DNA from: CAYYNP01 sp964472545
GTDB lineage: Bacteria > Planctomycetota > Planctomycetia > Pirellulales > Thermoguttaceae
Length of the DNA: 5,202 bases
Assembly: GCA_964472545.1 (NCBI GenBank)
Contig: CAYYNP010000470.1
Location: 1 to 5,202, forward strand
Direction of reading: 5' to 3'
A program made the translations under genes and the position numbers. Under the pieces are notes generated by a model, which was given only the letters and a program-made list of their open reading frames with translations, did not search any database and was not told the origin of the DNA. This document shows positions 5,197-5,202 of the stretch, in pieces; the first letter of the stretch is position 1, and the number at the start of each line of letters is the position of its first letter.

Positions 5197-5202
5197 GTCG
5201 AC

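Noticed and set aside
5143..5202. Possible divergent plus-strand gene start (GTG 5143) with a Cys-x2-Cys motif
   Set aside because: Only 20 codons are visible before the window ends, no clear ribosome-binding site is present, and the stretch overlaps the REP-like hairpin.

Overview
This window is a compact, high-GC bacterial chromosome segment. Every gene I can support lies on the minus strand, so transcription runs from right to left. The order is pheA (prephenate dehydratase with an N-terminal chorismate-mutase-like region), tpiA, secG, a yicC-family RNase gene, gmk, rpoZ and a stand-alone coaC. The yicC-gmk-rpoZ-coaC block is a conserved bacterial housekeeping cluster. Its linkage to tpiA-secG, together with the style of the omega subunit and guanylate kinase, suggests a planctomycete, possibly Pirellulales. 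That assignment is from memory of the families and was not tested.

Right end (5062-5202): a candidate REP-like hairpin lies at the window edge. Next comes a good sigma70-type promoter (TTGACA, 17 bp, TACAAG, minus strand), which fixes the pheA start at the ATG at 5061. PheA has a lysine/alanine/proline-rich tail, a degenerate chorismate-mutase-like helical region, an intact-looking dehydratase domain and an ACT domain. A hairpin-bearing gap of 90 bp leads to tpiA, which has a strong Shine-Dalgarno site. The tpiA stop codon lies in a perfect 18-bp tandem duplication.

Middle (1584-2940): secG, with a clear Shine-Dalgarno site, is followed by a GC-rich 94-bp gap with possible hairpins, then by the yicC-family gene, which probably starts at GTG.

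Left part (199-1581): yicC, gmk, rpoZ and coaC are packed with gaps of 2 and 1 bases and then a 4-base ATGA overlap, which suggests translational coupling. The first 216 bases hold an array of degenerate heptamers (consensus TGAGTGG) and an inverted partner array around a unique core of about 109 bp. The partner array runs into the coaC coding sequence and supplies its stop codon.

The genes serve unrelated core functions: phenylalanine synthesis, glycolysis, protein export, RNA turnover, GMP phosphorylation, RNA polymerase assembly and CoA synthesis. I see no defence system, mobile-element gene, CRISPR array, tRNA or rRNA, and no evidence of a new multi-gene system. The items most worth a second look are the apparently inactive chorismate-mutase region of PheA with its histone-like tail, the inverted heptamer arrays at the coaC 3' end, and the duplicated tpiA stop.
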